Of a DNA stretch of 64,000 nt, positions 11,088-21,326 are shown one piece after another (the stretch's first letter is position 1; every line of letters starts with the position of its first letter). Both the position numbers and the translations under genes were made by a program. Location: the NCBI GenBank assembly GCA_963556255.1, contig OY744605.1, positions 39,181,608-39,245,607 on the forward strand. Reading direction: 5' to 3'. The DNA comes from Allolobophora icterica (taxonomy: Eukaryota; Annelida; Clitellata; Crassiclitellata; Lumbricidae). The notes beneath the pieces were generated by a model. That model searched no databases. It had not been told where the DNA came from and was given only the letters and a program-made list of their open reading frames with translations.

Positions 11088-11774
11088 ATGGAAATAACAA
11101 ATTTCGATCTCGAAGCCGACGATGGGAAAAAACACCACCATTGGTTGTTGCCATCCAGCATACGGTGTATAATCTGTGGGCCTAGCGGATGTGGGAAAAC
11201 AAACCTACTGCTCAACCTCCTTCTGAAAAAGGGGTACCTGCGTTTTGATCGGCTATACCTCTACTCAAAGTCTCTGGGACAGGAAAAATATCAGTTTCAT
11301 CGGGACTGGATAACAGAACTCGAAAAGGTTGCCGGTAAGGAAGTGGCTTCCTTTCACTCTTGCTCAGATGAAATAGTTCCAGTTGAATCATTAAATAAGA
11401 ATGCCAGAAGCCTTCTAGTGTTCGATGACGTCATGCTTGAAAAACAGTCGCCCATCGAAAGGTATTTCACTATGGGTCGACACGGTGGCGCGGACTGCTT
11501 CTACTTAACTCAAAATTACTTCCGCATTCCCAAGCAAGCGATCCGTGACAATGCTAATCTTATCGTCCTCTTCAACCAAGACAGCAAAAATTTGCGAGCC
11601 ATTCACGATACTTTCGTAGGCGGCGACATGTCTTTCGATGAGTTCCGTACGTTCTTCAGCGAGTGTGCTGCCCAGCCATATGGATTTGCAGTCATAGATT
11701 TGACGTCTAAAGTGTACGATGGAAAATATCGTTGCGGCTTCGATCGCTTCTATAAGCCCAAAGCAAGTATTTAA
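11088..11774 (+). CDS. A32/FtsK-like DNA-packaging ATPase
   Basis: 228 residues. Walker A GPSGCGKT at 31-38 follows a hydrophobic strand (IRCIIC); Walker B LLVFDDV with acidic pair at 113-114. A later conserved-looking YLTQNYFRIP matches the sensor/arginine-finger region of the A32-like family. The frame extends upstream to 10941 through the PLA2 gene, but the Met at 11088 gives the length and start typical of the family. Role in Polintons: motor for genome packaging into capsids. Intact; 40 bp separate it from the next gene. Confidence 0.9.
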   Translation: MEITNFDLEADDGKKHHHWLLPSSIRCIICGPSGCGKTNLLLNLLLKKGYLRFDRLYLYSKSLGQEKYQFHRDWITELEKVAGKEVASFHSCSDEIVPVESLNKNARSLLVFDDVMLEKQSPIERYFTMGRHGGADCFYLTQNYFRIPKQAIRDNANLIVLFNQDSKNLRAIHDTFVGGDMSFDEFRTFFSECAAQPYGFAVIDLTSKVYDGKYRCGFDRFYKPKASI

Positions 11775-11814
11775 AGACACGATATAGGCAACATATAGTC
11801 GACATACAATCACG

Positions 11815-12915
11815 ATGTGGACAAAAGTTTCGTCTAAACAGGAGCGAGACGCCTTGACTCAGGATTATTTAGCTCGCAGAAATCGATTGAGACAGCGTTT
11901 TGTGGATGAGAAGCTCGGTGAAGCCAACCTTCAGTACGATGCGGCAAAGCTTTTCAAACCAATCGCCACAGCCACGGCCGAATCCCAGGCGGCTACTTCT
12001 AAGGAGCTGCAGAAAGTTACCAGCGCTTTACAGGATTTGCCGGCACAGATTTCAGAGTCTGCTAATTATAACCCGATAGCAGCTTTGTTCGGTGATACCG
12101 CAAGAACAGCTGCTCAAGCCCTTCCAGCGCTTCCAGCATCCCGAATCCCCCCCGCATTGTTAGTCGATCCAAACAAATATCTCAACGTCGAGGCAATAAC
12201 ACGGCATGGGTTTAAACCTCCGAGCGAGCTCGATTTAGCCGACATTGCAGGTGCTGAAAAGATAATCGGTGAGGTAAATCACTATAATCGCCACACCCTG
12301 GGCAAAGAGAAAAGGAAAGCCAATAAGCAAGGAGACGAAGAAAAGGTAGATGCGGTGACTGCAGATATCGAAGCCCTAAGGGAATATAAAAAGCGAATCC
12401 ATACACTGCTAGCGGGCCACAGCCTCATCAAAAAGGGAAAGGGTTTCAGTGTCCCAGCCGTTCCTCTTAAATTACAAGGTAGCGCCTTGGGTGAGCTCTC
12501 CGTCGACCCCGTCGCGCTGTCTGCTGGTAGACTAAGAGTGTTTAAAGGTGGGAACCTCGTGCTCGAAGCTCCTGCCGATGAGTCATTGTTCAGCCTGTTA
12601 ACGAAACGCTTCGTTAAGACTAAGCAATATTCGCCTCAGGCAATCGAGACTTTTAAAAAGCTCGTACAGATGTCTGGTCTGCCGATTCATGGCCGAAAAA
12701 GTAAAAAATTTCAGCTGATTCGAGGCGGCGCGGTGCAATTTTACAATGATCCAAACGCCCTGGTAGAGAGGTTGCAGCTTTTGGTGGCCTCTAGGGCCGC
12801 GGGAAACACTGGTCTCGACAACGAAATCTCGGCCATTCTCGACGAGTTACTGCGTTCCGGTGCGATCTCCAAAGAGCTGGCACTCGAATTGAATAGAAAC
12901 ATGCTCATAAAATAG
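11815..12915 (+). CDS. Polinton virion-associated protein, DUF8207-like
   Basis: 366 residues, intact. The N-terminal third is predicted helical (RNRLRQRFVDEKLGEAN and a long AT-rich-codon Ala/Gln segment). The centre is charged and coiled-coil-like (KEKRKANKQGDEEKVDAV). The C-terminal part has the pattern of short strands plus LFSLLTKRF...YSPQAIETFKKLVQMSG that recurs in the DUF8207 proteins of arthropod and other metazoan Polintons. No enzyme motif. It lies between ATPase and penton genes on the same strand, where the unassigned structural proteins of the family usually are. The assignment is from memory of the family, so function is open. Confidence 0.6.
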   Translation: MWTKVSSKQERDALTQDYLARRNRLRQRFVDEKLGEANLQYDAAKLFKPIATATAESQAATSKELQKVTSALQDLPAQISESANYNPIAALFGDTARTAAQALPALPASRIPPALLVDPNKYLNVEAITRHGFKPPSELDLADIAGAEKIIGEVNHYNRHTLGKEKRKANKQGDEEKVDAVTADIEALREYKKRIHTLLAGHSLIKKGKGFSVPAVPLKLQGSALGELSVDPVALSAGRLRVFKGGNLVLEAPADESLFSLLTKRFVKTKQYSPQAIETFKKLVQMSGLPIHGRKSKKFQLIRGGAVQFYNDPNALVERLQLLVASRAAGNTGLDNEISAILDELLRSGAISKELALELNRNMLIK

Positions 12916-12933
12916 AAATAGAAAACAAAATTC

Positions 12934-13734
12934 ATGGCTCAGATGGAACGCTCAGAGAAACTGCTCGAAGAAATTCGAGACCTTTTACAGCCTAAGGAAA
13001 ATTTTAGTATAGTTGTTTCCTCAGATACTACAGGGTGGACCACGGCTTTCTCACCACCATTGTACCTGGATCCAAAAAGACGCTTTGAGCTTGCTTTGGT
13101 CAATCTTGAAACTTACAATTCGATCCCGAACATCGATAGTACAAATAACAAGTTCGTCTACAGCTCCGACAATGGTGTGACGTGGAAGACGATCACTTTG
13201 CCCGACGGAAGCTACGAGATCGCACAGATTAATGATGAAGTCGGTAGGCAGTTAGAAAAGCAAAATTCTCCGACTGGTGTGACACCACTCGGCTTTAATT
13301 CTCCTATTACCATAGGAGCTAACGCATCTACCCTACGCGCCTTCATAAAAATTACGAATGCTCTATATAAGGTAAATATGGTGCAATCTACTATCAGACA
13401 AATGCTCGGTTTTAACCCTCAGAGGCTTGGCCAAGGTTATAAAGAGGGGGAAAATCCAGTCGATATTCTCCGGGTGGACACAATCCTGGTAAATTGCGAC
13501 ATTATCTCTGGATCGTATCGAAATGGTAGCCAGCTGCCAGTAATCTACAGTTTTTTCCCGGATGTGTCGCCCGGCTACAAGGTAATCGAGTCTCCGAAAA
13601 ATCTGGTGTACCTACCAGTTGCACCTGCTGGCAACGTACAGGGCATTCGTGTTTGGCTGACTGACCAGAATGGTGAACAATTAAACCTCCGCGGTGAGAC
13701 AGTAACTATAAGGTTTCACATCCGCAGTGCGTAG
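12934..13734 (+). CDS. Penton-like single jelly-roll minor capsid protein
   Basis: 266 residues. After a short amphipathic N-terminus the protein is mostly predicted beta: FSIVVSSDTTGWTTAF, RRFELALVNLETYNSIPNI, DGSYEIAQIND, MLGFNP, then LVYLPVA and the closing strand TVTIRFHIRSA. This order (W/F-rich first strand, 'LALVNLETYNSIPNI' strand, a GFNP turn, terminal R-F-H-I strand) is that of Polinton minor capsid proteins, which form the vertices. Starts 18 bp after the preceding stop; its end overlaps the longest reading of the next gene by 8 bp. Intact. Confidence 0.8.
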   Translation: MAQMERSEKLLEEIRDLLQPKENFSIVVSSDTTGWTTAFSPPLYLDPKRRFELALVNLETYNSIPNIDSTNNKFVYSSDNGVTWKTITLPDGSYEIAQINDEVGRQLEKQNSPTGVTPLGFNSPITIGANASTLRAFIKITNALYKVNMVQSTIRQMLGFNPQRLGQGYKEGENPVDILRVDTILVNCDIISGSYRNGSQLPVIYSFFPDVSPGYKVIESPKNLVYLPVAPAGNVQGIRVWLTDQNGEQLNLRGETVTIRFHIRSA

Positions 13735-13756
13735 ATTTTCACACTTAAATATTCTC

Positions 13757-14206
13757 ATGTTTGTTCTTGGAATTAAAAAGCGGCGTCGTGTCGTGGGTGG
13801 TGGACTTTTCGACTGGATACCCAAAATCGCGGGTTTCCTTGGCCGTGCAGGCTCCTTCATTTCGGCGAATAGAGGCACAATCACAAACGTTGCCAAGGCG
13901 GTTGGTAATGTCGCGAAAGCCGGCGCCACAACAGCATCTGCCGTCAGGCAAATTGTTGATGCCGTGAAAGCGAGACGCGCTGCGGCGGTGGAAACGCAAA
14001 TGAAAAACTCATCTGCCGCGCCTGTTGTTCCCGCACCTTTGGAGAAGGCGCTCAGCGACAAGAGCATCGAATACTTAAAACAACTGGCTGTGAGTCCGCC
14101 ACCCGTTGTTCCGACAATGGCCGACATAAACAGCCGCATTGCTGGATCCGGTTTCAAAACTATAAAGCCGAGTCGTTGTGGTAGGGGTCTGTTTCTTGCA
14201 AAATGA
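13757..14206 (+). CDS. Small basic amphipathic virion protein (pX/pVI-like)
   Basis: 149 residues from the Met at 13757; an upstream Met at 13727 would overlap the penton frame and add ten residues. It opens with a basic patch IKKRRRVVGGG followed by an amphipathic helix GLFDWIPKIAGFLGRAG and Ala/Val-rich helices; the middle is Pro-rich. Gly-Gly-Gly next to a hydrophobic helix is reminiscent of adenovirus core or membrane-lytic precursor proteins cut by the maturation protease (a pX/pVI-like role). Homology is not demonstrable by eye. Confidence 0.55.
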   Translation: MFVLGIKKRRRVVGGGLFDWIPKIAGFLGRAGSFISANRGTITNVAKAVGNVAKAGATTASAVRQIVDAVKARRAAAVETQMKNSSAAPVVPAPLEKALSDKSIEYLKQLAVSPPPVVPTMADINSRIAGSGFKTIKPSRCGRGLFLAK

Positions 14207-14319
14207 AAAAAATTTCCGACTAATTCACAAAACGGAAAAAAAAATGTTTAACCCACCACATATGAAATTAATTTGCAACATGATTAATAATTGAAGCTTG
14301 AACTTTTTTAGCTATAATA
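14207..14319. promoter_or_regulatory. AT-rich intergenic gap before the capsid gene
   Basis: The longest gap in the core. It is strongly AT-rich with A runs and a TATAAT just before the capsid ATG (CTATAATAATGG). It probably holds the capsid promoter; no defined site can be proved. Confidence 0.3.
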
Positions 14320-15041
14320 ATGGCGGCATTTGACGTGCCGAGTGAAATGTTGGACATCGCTTCGGCGGTACCCGATGATAATAGCATCGAATCGTTTGAA
14401 TACCGCGATTATGAATCACAAAACCCTGCGGCTATTAACAACGGTCAGGCCATACAGATAGACATCCAGAACCAAGACATTTTCACGCAACCTTCTAAGA
14501 GCTACCTTCTTGTGGAGGGCAGGCTTACAACAACAGGCGCCGCTTACATCGCAGACACGTTGGTGTCATTCATCAACAACGCCGTCCCGTACATGTTTTC
14601 TCAGATTCGATACCTGGCTAACAACACCGAGATAGAGAATGTCATGTCACCTGGGCAAGCCACGACGATGAAAGGCATGCTGGTATACGGCGATGATTTT
14701 TCCAAAGGCGAAGGTTTAAACATGTGTTGGCAAAAGGACACGACCGCGGCGGCGGCGACCGCGAATATCGGCTTCGAGGCCCGTCGACTGATGATCATTG
14801 GAAAACCCGTCCCTATTGGCACATTTTCATTCATCGTTCCCTTAAGACATCTATTCGGCTTTTGCGATGATTACCACAAAGTCGTATACGGGATTAAACA
14901 CTCCTTACTGCTGAGCCGGCAGGGGGACGCAGACGCGATCTTCAAGGAAGCCGCTGCGGTCAATGGCCAGATCACGCTGACTAAACTCTCCTGGTTCATG
15001 GGGGAATGTACTTTGGTGTGGGAAAGTAGCTCTTACCTCGG
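14320..15041 (+). pseudogene. Major capsid protein (hexon-like, double jelly-roll), 3'-truncated
   Basis: About 240 residues remain of a protein that is usually 500-700 residues long. Features of the family N-terminal jelly roll: an acidic N-terminus, SKSYLLVEGRL, NNAVPYMFSQIRYLANNTEIE, and PLRHLFGFCDDYHKVVYG. The coding sequence runs without a stop into the right arm at 15042, where it reads 19 unrelated codons through the reverse of the polB region before stopping at 15099. The second jelly roll is lost, so the product cannot form a capsid. The break coincides exactly with the inverted-repeat junction. Confidence 0.85.
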
Positions 15042-15374
15042 ATCTCCTTCCAGCCTGTGGTTAAGAGGTAATTCTGCGCGAAAGTCTCTCAGAAGCTGAT
15101 TGGCGAGCTCTTTGTGTACTAGAAAGGGTGGTGGTCCACCTCTATCCTTCTTAATTAGGAGTGGGTCGAATTGTGCCAGAAGGGCCTTACGTTTTGCCCC
15201 TCTATGCTTACGCACTGGAGGAATTGGCCTTGGAAGCAGTGGCTGTAGTAAGCGCCTTTTGACCGCATCTGGGATAGGTTCGTCTAAGATATTCTGTAGA
15301 ACAGCTCGAAGAGCGGGGGGACCAGTAAACTCACCCAACAATTGTTCAATTTTTTCATTCGTAGACAATGCCAT
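15042..15374 (-). pseudogene. 5' fragment of polB in the right arm
   Basis: Carries the first ~110 codons of the polymerase in an open frame starting MALSTNEKIEQLL. Here the C run has six bases and the frame is continuous, unlike the left copy where five bases shift it. It ends at the junction and has no catalytic motif. It shows that the polB start is probably 5698, not the internal Met at 5855. Confidence 0.85.
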
Positions 15375-15461
15375 AGTAATAAATTAGTTTATATTACTGT
15401 GGCAAACTTTTCTCTAATATAATAAGTTTATCATTTCTTTAAATAGAAATTTTTTTATTAT

Positions 15462-15737
15462 CTAGTCTATTGAAATAGATGATAGACGTTTCCATTCTTT
15501 ATTAAATTCGCGAACTAACCCACCTCGTCGAGCTCTCAAATATTTTGCGAAATAACCACATTTCATACACTCACCCACGTGTGTTTTTATACCCCTTCCA
15601 CATTTGGCACATGGTTTTGTCCCACAACCGTTTCGCAGTCGTGCCAAATGTTTGAAACAGTACTCCCCAATGCACCTGCGACAGCAGAGGGATGTTTTAC
15701 CTATACCGAGCCAAATGCAAAAGTTTTGTCCTAACAT
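15462..15737 (-). CDS. Small Cys-rich zinc-ribbon-like protein, right copy
   Basis: Translation identical to the left-arm copy (91 residues, C43-x2-C46 and C57-x2-C60). Here it lies upstream of only a polB fragment. Two unbroken copies may mean constraint, or simply that the duplication is recent. Function unknown. Confidence 0.6.
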   Translation of the reverse strand: MLGQNFCIWLGIGKTSLCCRRCIGEYCFKHLARLRNGCGTKPCAKCGRGIKTHVGECMKCGYFAKYLRARRGGLVREFNKEWKRLSSISID

Positions 15738-16159
15738 TATGATTTATGTATACCACAACGTATTCATTTATTTAAATTGAAAAATACTTTATTTGTATTT
15801 ATATAAATTTCGATTGACTGGTTGATTAATTGATTGGGTTTTTTGATTGTTCGCGAGAAAACAGGTGCCTGCCCAGGCTTCCTTCTATTGAGCCTGCGTT
15901 GAAAGTCTTCCACTCCTTTTTGATAGCCAATTGTGCTAAAAGCCCTGGACTTCCATAGCGTCAGGCTTCTTCAGAGCCAGTCTTTTTATATCAACAGGCT
16001 TCTTTGGCAGACTTAGGGCTGGGAGAGTTCTAAGCAATGATATCGAAAGGCACAGCTTTAAAGCCGATCTGTTTATAAGGGCTAGGTGGTCACGAGATGG
16101 CTTGGATGCACTGGCTTCCACCTGTGATCTAAAAACGCTAATAGACATCTACTGAAGTA

Positions 16160-18465
16160 GGCCTATTTCCGATAGAATCGAGCGATTATTCGATAACCGT
16201 TTCAGTAAGCTGGCCGAGTCAGTCTGCTCGTGGCAGCCGGTATACTATAGAAGGAGTCGTTGCTTTGCTTTCGAAGAGGACGGACGGTATAGTTCTTGTC
16301 GTGTTTTCAGAGCGTAGATAGTCCGTTCTGTCTTGCACGTTGGAAGGCTATATAGTTAGTTTGTCTTCGGCCGATAGAAGTCAGCCACGTCTTTCTCGCT
16401 TGTCTTTCGAGGAGTGCCCTCTACATCAGCCTTGGCACTACAGAAGTCCTGCGGGGAAGACCAATTCGCCAAGGAGAAGTCTTTATCGAATTACTTTCTG
16501 TTACTTTCCAACAGGGTAATACGTATGATGATGACAGGATGATAACAGATTACTTGTGAACGTTATAATCTGCAGTAGGCCTACAGATTATAATATGATT
16601 CGTGTGTAAAGTTAGAGCAAGGATTTTTAACTCAGAGGCTGTTAGTATTAAGAGTTCTGATTATAAAATCAGTTGTGCATAATCCAGTAGTGAGGCTTTT
16701 AGCCGTTGTGAAGTATTGGCGTTATAGGCTGTAGTAAATAAACTCTTAACTAAGATGTCTTTTTATAAGCTGCTCAAGTCTAATCTCTGTTGCCGTGGCT
16801 GGGCTGGGAGCGCTTCTGAGTATATAGGTTTCTTGAAGGTTCGCTATATTAAATTTCTGAATGAATGAATGTCTAAGCGTTCTGTGGACAGGGCCGCCGA
16901 CAGAAATTCCGGGCCCCTAGGCAGAGCAGTCGCGGGCCCCTAGGCAGAGCAGTCGCGGGCCCCTAGGCAGAACAGTCACTGGCCACTAGGCAGAGCAGTT
17001 ACGGGCCTATACAGGGCCGCCGACAGAAATTCCGGGCCCCTAGGCAGAGCAGTCGCGGGCCCCTAGGCAGAGCAGTCGCGGGCCCCTAGGCAGAACAGTC
17101 ACTGGCCACTAGGCAGAGCAGTTACGGGCCTATAAACTATCTTTAGGCTTTATATAAACATACATAAGCAAAAATATAGTATCGTATGGTCATACGAAAA
17201 AAAATTATAAAAATTGAAATAATAAAAGTGCGTGTACGACCGTACAATATTATATTTATATATACAACTATGATTTTATTCAGATGCTTGAAGTTTAAAC
17301 TGATTGTAGTTAAGCGTCAGATAATATATTTAAAAAGGTATAACTTGCATAACTGATTATAATATGTTTCATCAGTTGATTGCGGGCCCGGCCCGGGCCC
17401 CTAAAAAGTCGCCGGGCCCCTGGGCATTTGCCCCCCTTGCCCCTCCCTCTCGGCGGGCCTGTCTGTGGATAAGCCTGAAGAACTTCTACAGCGCCATACC
17501 GATGAGAAATCGGCAAGGGAAACCCCTACAGCGGTATAGAAGAAATGAGGTCTATGTTTGACACATTTATGCAGCGCCAGGAAACTGTCTTGGTCTCTTG
17601 GAACGACAAGGGCTGAGCAGTGAGCATAGAACATTTACGGAACGACAAGGGGCTGAGCATAGAACATTTATGGAATGCCAAGGGACGGAGCAAAGGATGT
17701 TTTTAGAACTCTAGGAAACCTCTTTGGAACGTCAAGTTGAAACCTTACAGAAATTGGAAAGAGGTGTAAGTAGGCTAGAAACGCCTCATAGTTTAAATCG
17801 TCGGAAATCTTCGATTAACTTTTCCTCACACCGGAAGTTCAATATGTCATATCCGAAAAATTGTGTTAAGTGAATACTAGGGCCTACTTAAATAAATAAT
17901 GCTAAAACTAAGTTAATTTTTCACCAAGACGATGTGTCATGCTTTTATTAATAACAGAAGAGAAAATACTGTAGAAATGGAAGAAGGTATAACAGCGGCA
18001 AGTAGCCTGCGAACAAAGTTTTTCAATTCTAAAATATATTAAGAACCGTCTAAAAAGTCAATGACTCAAGATCATTTGGAAGCATTAATGCTTGTCATGC
18101 GAAAAAATTCTTTTAGGCCCTATGTCAGTTTAGCTCTGAAAAGACTATTGATGAAGTGGCAAAAAAGAGCGAACTTTTAGAGAATACTTTAATGTATTAG
18201 AATTTCAGTGATATCAGTGATATTAAGTTCTAATTCTTTGACATGTTTTCCAATTCTTAGCAATTCTAATGCTAAGTCTCAGCATAACTTAGTTCTTAGC
18301 AGCTAAGAACGTATATAAACTATATGTCAAAGTTGTCTGTATAAGTTAATATTAGGCTATCTATCGGTTCAGAATTTCACAACCCCCTCCCCGGACCCTT
18401 CCCCTCAGTGGCCTGCCAATATAGCTAAATTGCCCGGCCTGCAACTTTCCTCCAGTCCGCCCCTG
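16160..18465. mobile_element. hAT element, partial, right-arm copy
   Basis: Mirror of 2606-4911, ending CCAGTCCGCCCCTG at 18465. A plus-strand transposase C-terminal remnant lies at about 18005-18185. Homologous in the same orientation to 22165-23293 plus 36038-36550, which carries the LTR dimer but no MITE. Confidence 0.7.
16889..17461. mobile_element. hAT MITE, right-arm copy, target duplication TCTGTGGA
   Basis: Mirror of 3610-4182. TCTGTGGA is present at 16881-16888 and 17462-17469, and only once at the matching point near 22853 in the unoccupied hAT copy. Confidence 0.9.
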
Positions 18466-20651
18466 GTACACACTGTACAATGACAACCCATAGGTCTTCC
18501 GACTTGGCGTTTTTGTCAATTGAGAGCAATCTAGCAAAGGACTTGCAACTAGACCAAGTTTTTGACGTGTTCATGTCACAAAAAGTTAGACGTGAGATTT
18601 GGACTGTTAATTTAGCCTGAATTTGCTCGATTTCACCATGATACTGTGTGACTGCATGTGACAGATGAAAACGGACTTTGCTGATATTTTGGCCTAGCTG
18701 ATATTTTGGCGGAATTTGGCCTATGACATTTGCTCAGTTGCTGCAGGCTGCAGCGTTCAAGAATTAATTACATTTTTGAGATTTATCAGATTTTATTGAC
18801 AAATTGTTGTTATACACTGTTGTAGTGTCCATATGTAGGCCTACACTAACTCTCAAACAGTCAGTGGCCGTCACTTACGCCCTACTAGTGTCATAGTGTG
18901 TATAAGGATTACGCCTATAACTAATTGATAAATAGGATAAAAAAAACTATTAACTCCGTGAACAGGTCATGCAGATTGCAACAATAACTACTAGAAAAGC
19001 TTTAGATATAATTTTTGGGTGATATTTATACGCCGTACATGGTATTGGCAAACCAACGGCCGCTCGACCAACCCGGGCCCCTTTTGTTACTCTTTGCACC
19101 GACATTCGCGGAACCTTATAAACGGCCCTGAGGATAGGCGATGGGATCATCCGATCACAGGATTACGGCACGAAATACTTGCCCCAGTACCTTTTACTAA
19201 AAGTCGGCGCCTATGCGTGTGCGGACTGTGCTAGCCCTAAACTTATATCTTAACATTTATAGAGGCGAACACCGTGAAGGGTGTGACATTGAATAAGCTT
19301 ACTTGGGATTTTCGATTTGTAGGAATATATAAACTTCAATTATAATGCTAAACTGTGGAGTCAGAGCATATTTCAAGGAAAATTTATAACTGCACATGGC
19401 GAGCTCCGTAGTAGGTAAATAGGCTAAAATATGGGTTTTTAAATAGTTTGAACTCAGCTCACATCACGGTCCATTAATTACTGCATGAAACTCTACCACT
19501 GAATTGCAAAACACATAAGACATAACACTTTTTCACTTTTGTTCAATAATAAAAATCATGAATAATTATGAATTTCCTGCACTTTTCAAGTTATTGCTGC
19601 ACGTTTTGTGTATCACGGAGCGTTAAAACAAGCCCTGTGTGGAGTTAGGCTATTAATTTATCGCTTCGAACAGAAAAAAACTTGTCTCGTATCGCTCTTT
19701 CTAGTGTAAAGACGGAGCGAGGACTTGATCATGCCACGACTGCACTTAGTGGCATTTACAGTTTTAGCTGTTCCTACAACGAGTGCGTCTGCTGAACTTG
19801 TGTTTAGCAGAGTAAACGTAGGGCCTACTTTTTGTGTCCTCATGATCGTGTCAGATTGTCGAACAAAGCTTTAGTTAATTTAGTGTTTTAATGTGTAATT
19901 TGGGTAAATTACAGTAAGAATTCTTTCTGCATAAATAGTTCTGTTAGTTTTTTCTATGCCATTGAATTGCTTTTTTCTGTGTAGGCCTATTTTGATGTGG
20001 ACTCGATCTTTAGTGACTCGATCGGACTCGGACTCGGACTCGAACACTTCAGGACTCGGACTCGACTCGTAGGCCATATACTCTGAGGTTTAAGGTCTTG
20101 ACAACAAGACTGGATCTCTTTTACGACAATGGTTATCGTAGATTGTTTTCTTTTGGGCCGGTTCTCAAGCCATCTAGTCTGGATTTGAGTGTTCGATTCA
20201 TGAGTAATTCAAGCTAAAGAAATGCCTGTTAACTGTGTGCGGAGGTCGACATGAGAAAGGTGAAGGGGAATCTCGCTGTAAATTACAGGTGCATTCTTCA
20301 TAGTTCCTTGGAAGAACTGAACTCGATCCACCTGCCTGCTGACAGAAAGAGGTGCGAAGCAGTGCCACCAATATCTGCTATAGACTGCATTTTGGCTGAG
20401 AGATATGGCATATGCCAACCCATCACTGGTACAGCATCGTCCTTTGCTCAGGCAAACGTGGCAACGTCTGCATAGGACTTTCGGTAGTCGCCTTGGAGTT
20501 CACTTTTGACTATGACTGAATGCAAATATCGATCCGTGGATTTGCTGCATGCATCGCCTAGGCTATTATAACGCGAAACATTTCCAATAAAATGGTCCTG
20601 CATGATGCTGCATCTATATGCATGACCCTTTTATGGAAAATGGTCGTAGAC
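18466..20651. other. Gene-free stretch of the right arm
   Basis: Mirror of the left-arm stretch between the hAT element and the palindromic MITE. No gene or RNA recognised. Confidence 0.5.
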
Positions 20652-20871
20652 CTACTCGTGCCCAAGTTCTTGCTGGATAATTCTGTGGACCACGTTTTCG
20701 AATGGATCTACGCATGCGATTAATTATCGCCACAAACACCAAGGCGCTTACAACGGGATCACAATGGCGGCGATGATCGTATAAGTTGATCCATTCGAAA
20801 ACGTGCGTCGTCCATGGAGTTATTTAGGCAAGAACTGGGGGTACGAGTGCATTAAGTGTCTTGATACGAAC

Positions 20872-21326
20872 AAATTTTGGTAATCCTCGGTTTTAGCGTC
20901 CGAAATTATTTTAATTGAAACGTTATAATACATTAAATATTAGTACAATAAATAATCATCGTTCATCCAACTTCTAGTTTCAATTAGGCCTGCATTTTCA
21001 TCGATCATCCAGCTTCTAGTTAGAGCTAGGCCTATCTTTCATCAATCTTCCAACTTCTAGTTTAACTTTTTACTATTAAATGTTTTCATCGCTCTTCCAC
21101 GGCAATGATTTCGGCGTTAAAACGATAGCCTATATTTTCATCGCAATTCCAATTCTAGTTTCAGTTTTATTATGTAATATTTTCATCGATGATCCAGCTT
21201 CTAGTTTCAGTAATATTTTCATCAATCTTCAGACTTCTAGTTTGAGTTTTACTAAGAAATGTTTTCATCGCTTATGCAATGTATATAATTTCGGACGCTA
21301 AAACCCAGGATTACCCAAATTTTCTT
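20872..21326. repeat. Foldback element with a CTTCTAGTTT satellite core
   Basis: Outer ends are inverted copies of about 31 bp: GGTAATCCTCGGTTTTAGCG at left and its near complement (CGCTAAAACCCAGGATTACC) at right. Between them are six to seven degenerate 40-50 bp units of the type TTTTCATCGATCATCCAGCTTCTAGTTT. The left arm begins inside the same array at base 1. The GGACGCTAA motif recurs alone near 48735. Confidence 0.6.

Larger units (their letters stand above)
4918..15041. mobile_element. Polinton/Maverick (adintovirus-like) element, right part missing
   Basis: Defined by the gene set between 5334 and 15041: DNA polymerase B, integrase, packaging ATPase, penton-like and hexon-like capsid proteins, phospholipase A2 protein and small virion proteins. 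The left end is placed at AGTAGATGTC (4918) because homology of the flanking hAT element stops at 4911 and Polintons usually start with AG; this is a guess. The maturation protease and most of the major capsid gene, expected in this family, are absent: the right side is cut at 15041 by the inverted arm. Complete Polintons are about 15-20 kb; about 10 kb remains. Confidence 0.85.
15042..21072. repeat. Right arm of the ~6.03 kb inverted repeat
   Basis: Reverse complement of 1-6028 with three small differences. Junction with the core: the sequence GATCTCCTTCC at 15041-15051 begins the arm inside the capsid frame. The arm is paired to base 1 at 21072, within an array of CTTCTAGTTT satellite units that continues to ~21290, so its true outer end cannot be located. 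Confidence 0.95.
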
